A stretch of DNA of 64,000 nucleotides from Diphasiastrum complanatum (GCA_029204225.1 CM055095.1:68621691-68685690); one strand, 5' to 3'; numbered from the stretch's first letter, positions 10,884-23,279 are shown. A program made the numbers and translations. The notes: generated by a model not told the origin, from the letters alone.

Positions 10884-12938
10884 TCTTCCGAATAGTATGC
10901 CATTTATGCTACTGCTCAACAACCTCAAAAGATTGATTTAAAGGAAGTGCCACCTCTAATGGATAAAGGCAAAGGAAAAGTCAAGAATGATTCTTCAAGT
11001 CAGATCTCCAGCAAGACATCATCGTCTAGGAAGTCTTCACCTGTGAAGAAAGATTTATCATCCCGAAAGTCATCACCTCCACGATCAATTCCTGCTAAGA
11101 AGACTAAACGAAGATCCAAGACAAGTCCTTTCGAAAAAGAACAAGCAAATGTAGTCCAGCATGATATGCCAGAGCATTTTAAACGTTATACACTGGATGA
11201 TGTGGTTATCATGTTACCTAAAGCACATCGTGAACATGAAGAACACATGCCGAAATCTAAAGAGGTTTACGATGGCCCAGCTAGGACGCAACCAATGAAT
11301 CTTGCCAGGAGAACCGGAAAAGATTGTACATGTGGGATCACAACTTACTCTTGAACAGTATTAAGCACTCCGTTTGTTACTTAATAAGTATCAAGATTGC
11401 TTTGCATAGACTTATCAAAATTTGAAGGATATTCTGACATCAGTCATTGAGCATACCATACCTTTAGTACCTGATGCAATACCAAAGGTTACAAAGTTCT
11501 ATCGATGTAAACCTCATGTGGCAGATCTGATAAAGAAAGAACTTCATAGATTGCTTGACACCGATTTCATTTATAAGATCAAGCATACTGAATGAATTTC
11601 ACCGATTGTCATTATTCCTAAGAAAAATGGAAAATTGTGAATTTGTGTGAATCTCAAAGCATTAAATAAAGTGACATGGAAGGATCACTTTCCATTACCT
11701 TTTACTGAAAGCATTTTGGATCGCCTTGCTGGAGCGAAAGCTTATAATTTCCTGGATGGATTTAGTGGTTACAACCAGGTTAAGATTGCACCTGCCGATC
11801 GCCACAAAACTACTTTTGCAACAGAATGGGGCATCTATGCTTACAAAGTAATGCCGTTTGGACTCTGTAATGCACCAAGTTCATTCCAAAGAGTAATACA
11901 ATTTGCCTTTAAAGATTATCTGCAAAAATTTCTTGAAATTTACTTGGGCAACTTGGGAGTTCATAGTACAGATTGAGACCACCTGGACTGATTGGAGAAA
12001 GTCTTTGAAAGATGCCGCAAATATTAGATTTCTCTAAATCCAGAAAAGTACCAGATATGGGTTTCTCACGGAGTGGTGCTTGGACATGTAATATCAAGAC
12101 ATGGTATTGCCACCGATTATTCTAAGATCAAAGTTATTGTGGAATTGCCACCGCCAGCAACAATTTGAGGAGTTTATGTGTTTATGGGTCATGCGAACTA
12201 CTATCGAATTTTTATTATCTTCTTTGCGGATTCAACAAACCTATATACAAATTAACTATTGTTCCTATTTGGACAGTAGAGGCATTAGAGGCTTTTGAAA
12301 AGTTAAAAAAAGCATTATCTTTAGCACCAATACTGCGTTCTCCAGATTGGACATTAGAGTTTCATGTTCATACGGATGCCTCAAAATACGCCATTGGATC
12401 AGTTTTGACGCAGCCAGATGACTATACGAAGGATTATCCTATACGATTTGCAAGCAGACAGCTTACAGATCCAGAGAAGAATTATTCAACAACAGAACGT
12501 GAAGCGCTAGCCATGATTTTTTCTGTTCGGAAATTTCATCACTACGTCATGGAAACACATTTTGTATTTTATACGAATCATCAACCGTCACTTTACTTGG
12601 TAAATAAGATGTGTAATACTGGACGTATTGCAAGATGGTTATTATTATTGACTGAATTTGGCTTTCAAATTGTGGCCAGAAAGGGGAAGCAACATTATCT
12701 AGCCGATCACGTTTTGCGAATTGAATCCGCACTAGTTAATATTGAAGTGGATGATGAACTGCCAGATGTTGCGTTGTTCTATGTTGAAGCAGTACCTGAG
12801 TGGGCGGTAGATATTGTTGAGTACCTAATGCTAGGACAACCGAATGACTCTTTGACAAAAGTACAGAAAAGACAATTGATTCATAAGACTCAATCTTATC
12901 AATTAATTGCAGGACAATTGTACCATTGTATCAATTCC
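10884..12938 (+). pseudogene. Ty3/gypsy pol of element N (RT and RNase H, no integrase)
   Basis: A Ser/Lys-rich linker (10947-11354) leads into reverse transcriptase: VIIPKKNGK near 11610, NLKALNKVTWKDHFPLPF at 11650 and FLDGFSGYNQVKIAP at 11750. The catalytic box at about 11941-11952 reads YLGN, where the family has Y.DD, so the metal-binding Asp pair is gone. TGAs fall near 11593, 11638 and 11974. RNase H spans about 12290-12720 (VHTDASKYAIGSVLTQ, then ASRQLTDPEKNYSTTEREAL), with FYTNHQ in place of FYTDHQ. The frame breaks after AGQLYHC at about 12932, where a different repeat begins, so the integrase is missing. Confidence 0.85.
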
Positions 12939-13690
12939 CCTCACCTTTGATGCTTCCCTCGTCTCTGCTCCCATACAAGGACAGTCTGTGACCATTGGGC
13001 CTACCATTCCCATCACAGCTGCCCAGGCCGCCTCACCCCCGCACATCGAAGCAACCTCACCCAACACACAGTTCTTCATAGATATGTTCGATGATTCCGA
13101 CCCCTTGGAGCCACCGAAATCTTTGAAATGCCCCAGAGCCCAGCGCCCTTTGAACCCCAATCCCTGGAAGAGGATTCGGGCATATCCATGAAGCTATTGT
13201 TGGTGTCGAAGATGCGAGTCAGCAACTAGCCACACATGGTAGCCCAGCCACACTTCGGGTTGACACAACTATAAAGTCACCAAAGCAGTTCGACGCCACG
13301 ATGCCTGAAGGGTTTGAAGACGAGGATATTTTTGAAGAAGAAGAGACCTTGGCACCTATTCCACGCCTACCACGGACAGTACCATCAGGGTCTCCTGCTG
13401 CTGCCACCTCCACGACTGTCGATTATGGTGATGCTCTTGGGTTAGTTTCAAGCCTTGGGCAAGTGATGTAGTCTATGCTGGATAAGAAGAAGAAAATGGA
13501 ACAGAGGATCTCTGATTTAGGATCCGAAAACACTCTGATCAGCCAGAAAATTGTCCAGCTGGATCGAGAGGTGAAGATAGCCAAGCAACATGAAGAAAAG
13601 GCTGAAAGCGAAAAGACATTGGCCCAGCAACAAGCTGATCGCTTGGATACCTACATTAGCTTCCTGCAAAACGGTTCAGGCCCGTTGTTG
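12939..13690 (+). pseudogene. Dispersed coding-like module with coiled coil, copy 1
   Basis: This segment resembles 62600-63129. Shared peptides include FDDSD, IKSPKQFD/VKSPKQFD and DALGLVSSL. Frames shift near 13190, and a TAG interrupts near 13470. Downstream, 13475-13680 encodes a strongly heptad-like Lys/Glu/Gln-rich coiled coil (MLDKKKKMEQRISDLGSENT onward) that copy 2 lacks because another element is inserted there. I do not recognise the family. Its position directly after a broken gypsy pol suggests an accessory reading frame of a large retroelement or a captured host fragment. The copy here is broken. Confidence 0.5.
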
Positions 13691-13699
13691 CTACTAGGC

Positions 13700-16261
13700 T
13701 CACTGATTTGTGTTGGAAGTAAACAGCTGTTGTTTTATTCCCCTACATTTTTTCCCTACCCATTAAATCCATCCCAAAAAGCAAACCCATATTCGGATTG
13801 ATTTACCCAATATTTAAAAGCAACCCCTCGATATCTAAGTTTCTTGCTAACGTTTTTTCCATGAAATTGTTTTTTTTTTTTTGTAAATAATTGTCATACA
13901 ACTGAACAAGTAATCAACTTAACATTAGCAAATTTACCTCAGGTCATTCTTAGCCCAAAGATACATAGAGTCCGTTAATTGTCTGGACTCAAAGGTCTGC
14001 TTGTTATTTTCGGTTGTTGATCATCCTATATAAGCACTTGATTTATCACAAAATCAAGGTATTGACCGTAACTCAGCAACTTGAATTCAGCAGCATGCAA
14101 TTTAGTAGGTGGAATATCCTTCCGCAAGGAGTCTTTTTCCCACGCAATTTGTGGTGCCTATCGCACGTTTACAAAATGACAGAGAATGGATAGCCACTGG
14201 GTCGAAGGCTCTTTGCAAAAATAAGGTGAAGCACAAAGAGAACTAACATTGAACTACAGATTTAAAAAATGTCTTTATTCTCTGGTCGACTATTGTAGAT
14301 TTGGGATATTTAGTATAGAATGGTCGTTTCCATTAAGAGCGAAATTTCCCATCAATTGGACAGTGCATTTACGAATAGCCAGCTAGGGACTTTTTTGGGC
14401 GGCACATTTACCAAAAACGATTTCTTTTGGTGTAGGATTAATTTGTTTTTGGGCGGCCGTGGCGCCGGTGCCACAACGCTTTCTTTTGAAATGGGTCATG
14501 TGTTGGCCTTTGTCGTGGCGCCGGCGCCACGGCGCTCTGTTTTGAGATGGGTAATTTTTTGGGCTTTGTCGTGGCGCCGGCGCCACGGCCGACATTATTT
14601 ACGAGCTGTTGATGTGCAGGTGCGAGAGGCTTTCTTCTCTAAATACGCACGCAAAGAGGTCTTGAAAGGGGTCATTTACAAGTGATGTGCAGGCGTTTTG
14701 ATATCAGAACACACAAGATACTGAATAAATACAGTGCAGATAGACTCCACACTCCATGGAAGCTTGCAAATAAAACTGACGATGAAGCCAACCTACATAG
14801 CAACACCATCCATCCATCTAACGTAGCTCGTGACTGATTCGTGAGGTAGCGTGGCTCCATTCTCCATCCGGAAATTGGAATGTGCTTGTCATCAACCTGC
14901 ATGTGTGATTTCAGGTGATTCAACCTGTTTTCATTAAGCCAAGCCATGGGTAAAAGTCTGTAGGTAACAGACTTTTATTTGTGGCTCTCAAGCGCAAGGC
15001 ACGTGGCTTCAAATGATCTAAACTACAATCCTTAGATTCAGAAAGTACCATTTTTTTGGACACTCGTTCTCTGTTTCTGGTGCAGGTCATCCTTGATTCT
15101 AGGGGAGCATGTCGTTTGATCTTCGTTAGTTCTCTTCTGTCTTCTGCAGGCCATCTCTCTCGAAGCCATTATTGAGGACGCGGGTTCTGAACCAGTGCCT
15201 CCCCCATATAAGGAAATCTGCAAAAAATGCCCTTTGCCAACTCGATAGAGTGCTCGATCGAACTGGCTGATAATCTTTTAGAGGGTGATTGATGTCATTG
15301 TATTATTGCATGCTGTTCTGGATATCTAATCCCTCTGTTTCGTAAATACCCAACCCACTCGCTACTAATAATCACCAGTCGCTAAGCTGCGCAACACTTC
15401 GGTTAGTTCATGTCCCAGCAGCTAGCTTACAAGGTTCACTAGCTAGTTCCGCTTTGCATGTATTTTGATCTTCCTTGCGTCTAAAAGTCCAAGCCGATGC
15501 TGTAGTTTCAGCTCGGGCTTGTTACGTCTGCATTGGAAATTAAGAAAAAAGCATGGTTTGCTATTATGTAATGATTACCTGCTGGCGATGGATCTTCTTA
15601 CCAGAACCTTTTCACCAGTCATGGTGGCAATGAGTGATCAGAGCCTGCTTGGTTGCTCTGGTTTCTACTCTGGTTGCTCTCTCCATTGAACTACTGCGGA
15701 ATCTGGGCCGTGCTTGCATAAACACCATTGAACTTTTCCATCTAACTGAAATTACAATTTTGCAAATCTGATAATTAAAAAATTCAGTCTTACAACCTTT
15801 CCTTGCAAACTGTAATAATCAGATGAATGCTTGATCTGAAATTTCAAATAACAGCTTTGGTGTAGAAAAATCTTGCATAATCTGTGATGCAAAATAGAGC
15901 ACGCTGAAAGATAGAACTCAATTAACTGGACTTTTTGTTAAATCTAGGGAGCAAGACGACAGATACTGTGCTTGGTGATTATATGGTGGTGATACATTTG
16001 CCCTACCAGGAGATGCTAAGAAGGTGGTGATGAATGTAGTCCAGCTCCATACCTCGAGGAGTTCCAAGAAAAAGTCTTTTGAGAGAGGGAGGGAGAGAAA
16101 ATCTCTTCCGAGTGGGGGAGAGAGAGTGTATAGAATTTGAAGAAACTGATTTCCATTTCAAGACCTTAAAATGTGGTCAAAATATTTGAGTCTAGAAGTG
16201 CTTTGTCACATCAATTCTACACATTACCAGTTTAAATTTTTTTGTTGATTTTGTTTGCACA
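13700..16261. other. Non-coding stretch, possible upstream region of the gene at 16273
   Basis: I see no convincing reading frame here. It holds a GC-rich tandem repeat at 14459-14586 (listed separately), a purine-rich tract at 16077-16130 and several TGCAG-ending pyrimidine tracts near 15080 and 15150 that look like splice acceptors. A TTTGTTTGCACAG acceptor at 16249-16261 precedes the first ATG of the next gene, so a 5' untranslated exon may lie within this stretch. Confidence 0.4.
14459..14586. repeat. 56-bp tandem repeat carrying a GC palindrome
   Basis: Three copies of the 16-bp palindrome type GTGGCGCCGGCGCCAC start at 14459 (one mismatch, GGTG), 14515 and 14571, exactly 56 bp apart. 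The spacer between them is also similar (CTTT/CTCT..TTTTGA.ATGGGT). The third unit diverges after the palindrome. The island is strikingly GC-rich compared with its surroundings. Confidence 0.85.
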
Positions 16262-16272
16262 GGAGTTAAATC

Positions 16273-18799
16273 ATGAAAGGATCAAAAGGAAACAATGACA
16301 AGAGGACCAGATGCAAGCTTTCTAAGGTACACAACATAGATACAAAAATCTTTGCACTCACTATTCAATTGTGATTTTGCACTTCATTATCTCATATTAA
16401 ACTTGCTATTTTCTGTAGGGATTTCAAAAGGGAGATCATGTTAGCCTGCTCACTGAGAATAAAGTAGTCGATGAGGGTGAGGTATTTCAAGCAAAGTCTG
16501 GTGAGATGCTTCACAATAGGCCATTGCCAAAAAATCACGTGTCAATCCTGGTGTATGCATGTCATGATGATGTCGTGCAACTACCTATTCTGATCAAGAA
16601 TGCAGACATGTACACTCTTCGCGATTCAGTTAAGAGTTGTGTTGCTTGGCCCATTGATAGGCTGGTAAGTTATCTATTATGTATTAATTTTTTTATGTTC
16701 CATGTCATTACTTTTTTTAGGTGAAGGTGCTAATATTGCAATTGGTTTATTTTTTTAATGTTAAATGTGGTGTGTTTTTGTACATAGCAAGAAATCTCGT
16801 TGGCCTCAAATCCAACAGATCCAACCACACAAGAAAATCAGTTGGAGAGTTTAGTTCAAGAACATCATGACATAATCCCAAGCCATGTATGTGTTCTACA
16901 AAGCATTTTTAACTACTATTTTGTGAATACATGAATTTTTTTTTTCTATTTATTTTCTTGGTTTTATTTTTGTTTTGTAGAGCGCAATGACAGTGGAGGA
17001 AGGTCGAGGTAGTTCTGTGAAAAGGAGGAGGACCCCAAAAGGAGCTTCAAAACAAAAGAATGTAGAAAGCCAGGTTGACTCAAAGACTATCAAATAATGT
17101 TGATTGCATTTGTTTCCTAGAAGTATACGCAGCTGACTATTATTATTCTCTCACTAATAGCAGAGTTCATATGTCATTCTTGAAGAAGATGATGATGAAC
17201 AAGATGAAGATGAAGAACCTGGTCACTTTGTTTCCTACGACAAAAAACTTCAGTTGGATTTACTTCAGGTCGTTATGGATCGATTACAAGTAAAATATTG
17301 CACCTACAATCTCGTACATTACCTTGCCTAGGCATAAAGATTGCATTTGTATTTTTCTAAGCCATAAACACTTATATTTGTCTTTTCCCACAAAGGTGTC
17401 AAGGGGTATAGCTCCTCCCACAATTCCTTTATGCCGACTGATTCCCAATTCCACAATTAGACAGTTGGGTGATCGTTACAAACAACTATGCATTGAAATT
17501 TCCATGCATGGCTACGTCAGGCAAAAAGGACATTGGGGGTATATCATTTGGAGCTACAACCTGTTCTTGAAAAGAAAACCTAGATTCCGCTAGTTAATTA
17601 CGAGGTGGAGTGGGCTACAACATTTCATGCAGTGGATTTGAAATGTAGACATCAAACACGAAAGTTGGCCACACTTGCAAATCCAGCCAACGGTGATGAG
17701 TTTTATAAGTAAGCGGTTTTGTCAATACATTATATTTCATTTAATTATTTTCATCAAAATGTTTGTCAAGTTTATTGACGAGTATTATAAAAAATAAGAA
17801 TGTTATTTTTGTTTAGTGATATGTTACGTGTCGATTGGGATCACAAGCCAAAATCTGTTACAAAGGAGAGATTATACAATATAGCTTACACAAAGTTGTC
17901 CCAAGATCGCAAGGCAAACATTGCACGTGCACTAACTAAAGAAGATGATGCTTTTAGAAAACAACTCCACATACCAACTGGTAAGTTGTAACAGATTGTC
18001 GTTTAATATATGCAATTGCACTCGTTGTCTTCATTCTACACTTCCATGAATGTTTTGGCGATTGCAGATAACAAGACCTTTCGAGTATATCTTGTGAAAG
18101 AGGTCTTGTGGGATCAGATTATTGATGCTGGTATTGTTATACTCCGAAATATGGAGGCTAGCTATGACATGAGATTACCAGCCACAGGATTTTCTTTGCA
18201 CACTCGAGAGTACAAGAGAAAGAACTTTCCAAAAGTATTCTTAGAGATGGTTGGAAAAGCCAGATCATCATGTGATTCTAATAAGCAACCAGGGTTGGCT
18301 TTGGCAACACAAAGAGTTGTGTTCAGGTGAGGTATTGCATATTAATATTTTTTTCTTGCAAGTTGATATTAATTTCATCTCTATTAATTGCATTTAATGT
18401 TTTTACATAAATCGATGTAGATGGTTGGGCGTTCAAGTAAATACCAAAAACGTAGAGTACATGTCTCCCATGGCCTTGGAGTGGTGTGATTCAACAAATA
18501 ATGATTGCATGTACACATCCTCAATGAAAAATAGCAAATGGAGCACATGGGTTTTCAAGCATTGTCCATGGTGGTTGGATTTTCCCACAGGAGAGTATCC
18601 ATCAGACGAGAAAGAAGATTTTTTACATGAAAGCAAGTTGTTAAAGAAGGCAACAGAGGCACAAGTATGATATTTTTAGTAAATTGTGTATGGATCAGAA
18701 CTTCTTCTTGTTTGTGTCAATTTTTTCCTAATCTTTTTTATCTGGTGCTACTTGTGAATATAGACAAGGACTTTACGAGATCGTACCAAGAGGCCCTGA
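16273..18799 (+). pseudogene. Unrecognised ten-exon gene with two lesions in exon 6
   Basis: Coding exons with GT-AG borders can be followed at 16273-16326, 16419-16664, 16788-16886, 16981-17073, 17164-17289, 17396-17708, 17817-17980, 18068-18326, 18421-18664 and 18764-18799, all in compatible phase and ending at TGA 18797-18799. Exon 2 (KGDHVSLL, then HNRPLPKNHVSILVYACHDD, ending CVAWPIDRL) resembles the DUF8039-type domain found with plant CACTA transposases. Exon 4 has a KRRRTPKGASKQK basic patch and exon 5 an EEDDDEQDEDEE acidic run. The rest (for example WDQIIDAGIVILRNMEASYD, FKHCPWWLDFP) is unknown to me. Exon 6 has a one-base frameshift at the G run 17535-17539 and an in-frame TAG at 17581-17583. 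These could be real decay or sequence error. Confidence 0.6.
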
Positions 18800-19110
18800 T
18801 ACTTCACTACAACGAAGACCTATACCTCTAGTTCTTGTGAGTAAATAGCAATTTCTTTCACATGCATATATTTACAATTATTTTTCATTCATAATGTTCT
18901 TAAATTATGATCATTTTGTTTGTTGCAATTTTTTTTACAGCAAGTGATAAATTCGATCATGTTTTATCATCAGAATCTCGCAGTCATGGAGAGCCATCTT
19001 CACCTGATGAGTATGAGCAAGAGAATGTTGATGCGGGTAAGAGCCATGCCTCATATGATCCACAAGAGAATATGGTCAGGTGGATCAATGAGTCATGTTT
19101 TACATTGAGC
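18800..19110 (+). other. Probable 3' region of the ten-exon gene, cut by element D
   Basis: After the TGA, a donor-like GTGAGT at 18837 and an acceptor TTTTTTTACAG near 18940 suggest a spliced 3' untranslated region. An alternative reading of this last piece encodes SDKFDHVLSSESRSHGEPSS, so it could be one more coding exon. The sequence ends abruptly at about 19111, where truncated copia element D starts. Confidence 0.4.
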
Positions 19111-20960
19111 ATTTGAAACATCTAATTGGAACACCTTCCACTTGAAAAAACAAGCAAGAGAAATAAGAATTCTTATTGTCATCATAATCAAGACCATGGA
19201 TTTGAGCAAATCCTTTGGCACATAATCTTGCTTTATGCTTGTTGATGGTGCCATCATGATTGAACTTGATCCGAAATACCCACTTGCAACCAATCACATG
19301 CTTGTTGGATGGAGGATCCACAAGCTCCCAAGTATTGTTGGTGATCAATGCAGCATACTCTTGCTTCATGGCATCATACCACTCCTTGGTATTGAGTGCC
19401 TCTTGTACATTCTTTGGCTCTTCATGAGGGACATAAAAAACATAATTAGTGGAATCAAGATCCACTTGTTTGCCTTTGTCAACATATGAGAGCCTCTTAG
19501 GCTCGGATCTATCTCTCATGGATCTTCTTGGTGAGAAAATCCGAGGAGAGTCTTCTTCAAATCTCGACCCCATCACATCATGATTGTCTTCAAAATCAAT
19601 AATTGATGATGCATCCATAGATTTCTTGATCTCGGCCTCTTCAAAAGATGAGTGTTGATCTTCATGAAAGACAACATCTCTACTTTCAATAACTTGAGAA
19701 GTAGAGAGTATAAAGACTCTATAGGCATTCTTGGTGGATGAGTATCCAACCATGATCCCTTTGCATGCACTAGGATCTTCCTTCTTCCTTGTTTCCAAGG
19801 GAATATGGACAAAGCATAAGCATCCAAAAACTCTAAGGTGATCAACCTTAGGCTTCTTCAAACATAAGATTTCATATGGTGACTTTCCTCCAAGAGCTAT
19901 ATGTGGGAGCCTATTGCAAAGATAATTTGCACAATTAATGGCTTCTCCCCAAAAATCTTTGGGCAAAGATGCCTCAATTCTCATAGATTTTGCACATTCA
20001 CATAGAGATCTATTCTTTCTCTCGGCCACTTCATTTTGAGATGGAGAGTAGGCACAAGAGAACTCTCTTTTAATGACTTCAAGCTCACAAAAATCTTGAA
20101 ATTTATTGGAGATATATTCACCACTTCCGTCACTTCTAAGAGCTTTAATCTTGTATGAGAATTGCTTCTCTACATAAGCTTTGAAAATAAGAAAATGATC
20201 AAACACCATAGATTTAGAAGCAAGAAGATATATCCAAGTGAATCTTGTGTAATCATCAATGAAAGTAACAAAACAAGTGGCTCCTCCCTTGCTTGTAGTT
20301 GATGAGAAATGCACATCCGAGTGGATTAACTCCAAAGGATGCTTGCTTTTGATAGAAGATCTTGTAAATGGCTTTTTGTGAGATTTAGGAATAGCACAAG
20401 CCTCACAAGGCTTGATCTTCTTGGAGACTGACTTTGGCAAGCCAATAGCTTTGGCTTCTTTGATCATAGAGAGCATGGATTTGTAGTTGGGATGTCCCAA
20501 CCTCGTATGCCATAATTCCTCCATAGAGAGCTTGTTCACAAGAGCAACATTACAAGCATTCACATACTCATTTGGATCTAGTTTATAGATGCCTCCAAAT
20601 CTAGATCCTAATGCAAGTATCTCATCATTCTTCTTAATAGTGCAAGTATCAACATTGAATTTTACATCAAGGCAATTATCAAGCAATTGGCCAACACTAA
20701 GAAGATTCTTGGTAAGCTTAGGTACATAAAGAACTTTAGAGAGAGAAAGAACTTTAGAGGATGCAAGCTTCAAGGGAATGTTCCCTATGCCTTCAATAGG
20801 ACATTCAAAATCATTTGCAGTGTATATTGATTTCTTGACTCCATCATAAGGTGCAATAGAAGAGAAAGAGTCCTTGGAGCTACACATATGTGAAGAGGCT
20901 CCACTATCAATATACCATAGGCCGTCCTTCTTGAAAGGAGTAGATGAGAAACTAGAGACC
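19111..20960 (-). pseudogene. Copia pol of element D (protease, integrase, partial RT)
   Basis: Reading from 20960 downward: protease with YIDSGASSHM, GAG-pre-integrase (LWHTRLGHPNYKSMLSMIKE) and integrase core with HSDVHF, RSDGSGEY and a final Glu in EVAERKNR, all intact in principle. The linker and RT start follow (HVIGCKWVFRIKFNHDGTIN). A deletion of about 38 bp near 19185 removes the sequence equivalent to EETFAPVAKMVTI and shifts frame. The pol frame then ends at the junction with the neighbouring gene. One integrase Gly is Ser compared with element E. No complete RT is left. Confidence 0.9.
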
Positions 20961-21786
20961 ATAAGAGATCCCTGGTGGCATAATGACCTTTCTTGCCACA
21001 ATAAAAGCACTTGATCTTCTTCTTCTTGAGCTTGGATGATGAAGCATTAGAGGAATCATCTTCCTCCTCATCTTTGTCTTTGGATTTGACTTTGTCCTTG
21101 CTTGAGGATTGTTGATGTTGGTTCTTGCTCCTCCCTTTGTGCTTATCCTTGGCAAAGAGAGCTTTGCCATCATTATGAGTGAGAGAAAGCTTGTCCATCC
21201 TCAAGATCTTGTACTCTTGTCTTGATTCTTCCGAAATTAGCACACTTTGGAGAGCCTCCAAACTTGGTAGCTCCTCCTTAATGGCATAGGATTGGACAAG
21301 GTTATCAAATTCACTTCTCAAGCCATTGAGAATGACTTGAACTAGCTCATTTTGATTGATGGAATCACCAATACAAGCAAGTTCTCTATGAATATCTTTT
21401 ACTCTCAAAACATAACTAGATGCACTCTCATCACTCTTTTGGCTACTTTGAAAGATTTTATTCCTAAGAGTGAGAAGCCTAGAGGTATTCTTAGCCTCAT
21501 AGGTAGTCTTGAGACAATCCCAAGCTTCTTTGGTTGCTGTACAAGTACCTATCTCCCTCAATATCTCATTAGAGACATTCATCTTAATGTAGTGAAGAGC
21601 CATCCTAGCTCTCTTTTTGTATTTTTGAACCTCTTGAAGAACTTGTGGTTGTTCTTCAAGGCCAAGAACTATGTCCATCACGTCTTGAAGGATCAAGATG
21701 GACTCCATCCTCATTTTCCAAATTGAATCGTTTGAAGTGGACAATCTTTCACTTGGTTCCAACAAGGATGAACCCATTGATGACAT
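20961..21786 (-). pseudogene. Copia gag of element D, zinc knuckle deleted
   Basis: The frame starts MSSMGSSLLEPSERLSTSND, the copia gag N-terminus. UBN2-like helices follow (ALHYIKMNVSNEILREIGTC, LVQVILNGLRSEFDNLVQSY), then a Lys/Ser-rich tail. The zinc knuckle begins CFYCGKKGHYAT but is cut by a 79-base deletion, seen by comparison with 35361-35440, which removes the last Cys and shifts gag out of frame with pol. In element E the same stretch is intact and gag-pol is continuous. The role would be particle formation, but this copy is dead. Confidence 0.9.
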
Positions 21787-22529
21787 TTGAAGTGAAGAAA
21801 ACTCAAATAATGAATAATAAATCTTGCTACACACTCTCAATAGGATCCAATAATAGAGTACTATCTCCTCCTATGAAAGATCTTGCAACTATTTGTGAAT
21901 TGATTCTCACTAGCTACACAAATCTCTCTAAAACAAGATCTATTTCACATCAAATGATGGAGTATAGGCAAAGTTAGGATCAAACACTCTTAGCACGTGT
22001 GAAGTACTCTAAGAAACCAAATTTGACTCAAATACAATGATATTGCATGAAAGAAAATGGCTAAGATCTCAGAACAGTGCCTAGATCAAATATAGATGAG
22101 ATTGGCAAGCATACAACTGTGATTTTGGATCACCCAAGAAATCTCTTGACCAAACCAAATGTGTCCACCCAGGTCTAGGTGCCCTTACTAACCCTCTTCA
22201 AAAGCTTATAGCTTCTGATTGGCTCAACTAAATGGAATGAAACTGATTGCATAAGAAACTAGACAAAAATATCTTCAAAACAAGCTATCAAGCAAGATAA
22301 ATGGATTAAGCGTGAGAGAGAACTTCCAAACTGAATTTGGATGTTCCTCACACATGTCTGAGCACCTCATTCTGTACAGTACCTTGTCAGACCCAATCAA
22401 TGTCCTTTTGATCTCTTTTGATCCAAAATTGAACAAGATAGCTAGGAGAATGGGCCTTGACAATTTTTAGCTCAAGATTGATGAAAAGTTTTCACTTAGA
22501 TGGATCAAAATGCATGGTAACCTTAGGTA

Positions 22530-22542
22530 GGCTCTGATACCA
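22530..22542 (-). other. Primer binding site (initiator Met tRNA), element D
   Basis: The plus strand reads GGCTCTGATACCA, the complement of TGGTATCAGAGCC, immediately next to the LTR edge at 22543. Confidence 0.92.
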
Positions 22543-23279
22543 TGTTGAATTTCACACGTGTGGACTGTCCACTACATGTACTTGTGATCTCCTAAGGTGT
22601 GTAGATGCACCAAGATCAAGACTAGATTGAGATTCAAGATCAATCTTGAATCCTATGGCAAAAACAGACTACTACATGCATTCAATCACTTCCAACTCTC
22701 ACTCACACGTGTGGGAAGTATTCAAAAAATAATCTAAGTAAAAACAGGCTGCTCTCCTTGGGTAGAGAGAGAAAAAGCATCATGAGCTCTCGGGTAGAGA
22801 GAGAAAGCTAGAAATCCAATAACACTCAAAATCCATATAATCACCAAATCAATTAGCTTCAAAATGAGGAGTACAATGATACTAGTAGATCCACGAGCTA
22901 CCACTATGTTTAACTATGATTGGACCATACTTTGTCACCTCTTGATCCTATTGGACCATTGATCCATGCACCTCTTAATTCTATTGGACTATATTCAAGC
23001 ACACCTCAATTTCCTATTGGACCTCACAAGGTTCCACCTCTAAATCCTATTGGACCTCTTGAAATTCATCAAACAAAAGCATTACACTTGTCTACACTCT
23101 AATTGGCACGTGTTTAGCCTCTTACTCTATTTTGGCTCAATAGTGGCATTACAAGTGGACATGCATAATTTGTCATCTATGCCAAATTTATTCCTATCAA
23201 CATCCTACACCTAGATGCTTGATGTAAAAAACATAAGACCCCTATATCTAACATAGATAATCTTTTTCAATTCTTCACA
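22543..23279 (-). repeat. 5' LTR of copia element D
   Basis: This is 737 bp. On the plus strand it runs from TGTTGAATTTCACACG to TTCTTCACA. It carries two CACACGTGTG palindromes (22553-22562, 22704-22713), a duplicated TAGAGAGAGAAA block at 22783-22806, and a row of TCCTATTGGACC-type words at 22910-23060. It is almost identical to 33050-33786 in reverse. Confidence 0.93.

Larger units (their letters stand above)
19111..23279 (-). mobile_element. Copia retrotransposon D, 3'-truncated
   Basis: This minus-strand element has its 5' LTR at 22543-23279, a primer site at 22530-22542, gag, protease, integrase and the start of RT. It stops inside RT at about 19111, so the YVDD core, RNase H and 3' LTR are missing. 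It is a sister of the plus-strand element at 33050-39134: LTRs are 737 bp in both and proteins are nearly identical. It was inserted into the leader of an older minus-strand copia element (primer site at 23410-23421). The missing left end prevents a target-duplication test. Confidence 0.93.

Noticed and set aside
14320-14685. 121-codon open frame spanning the GC palindromes
   Set aside because: The composition is driven by the 56-bp repeats, and no domain or splice signal supports it.
17535-17592. A tiny intron that would bypass the exon 6 lesions of the ten-exon gene
   Set aside because: The only GT donor (17540) combined with either AG acceptor (17583 or 17592) gives a wrong phase and an immediate stop. 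The intervening codons also look coding.
22920-23102. 60-codon frame with repeated PIGP/PLNPIGP, also at 33227 and 38713
   Set aside because: It lies inside the LTRs of elements D and E and reflects TCCTATTGGACC repeats.
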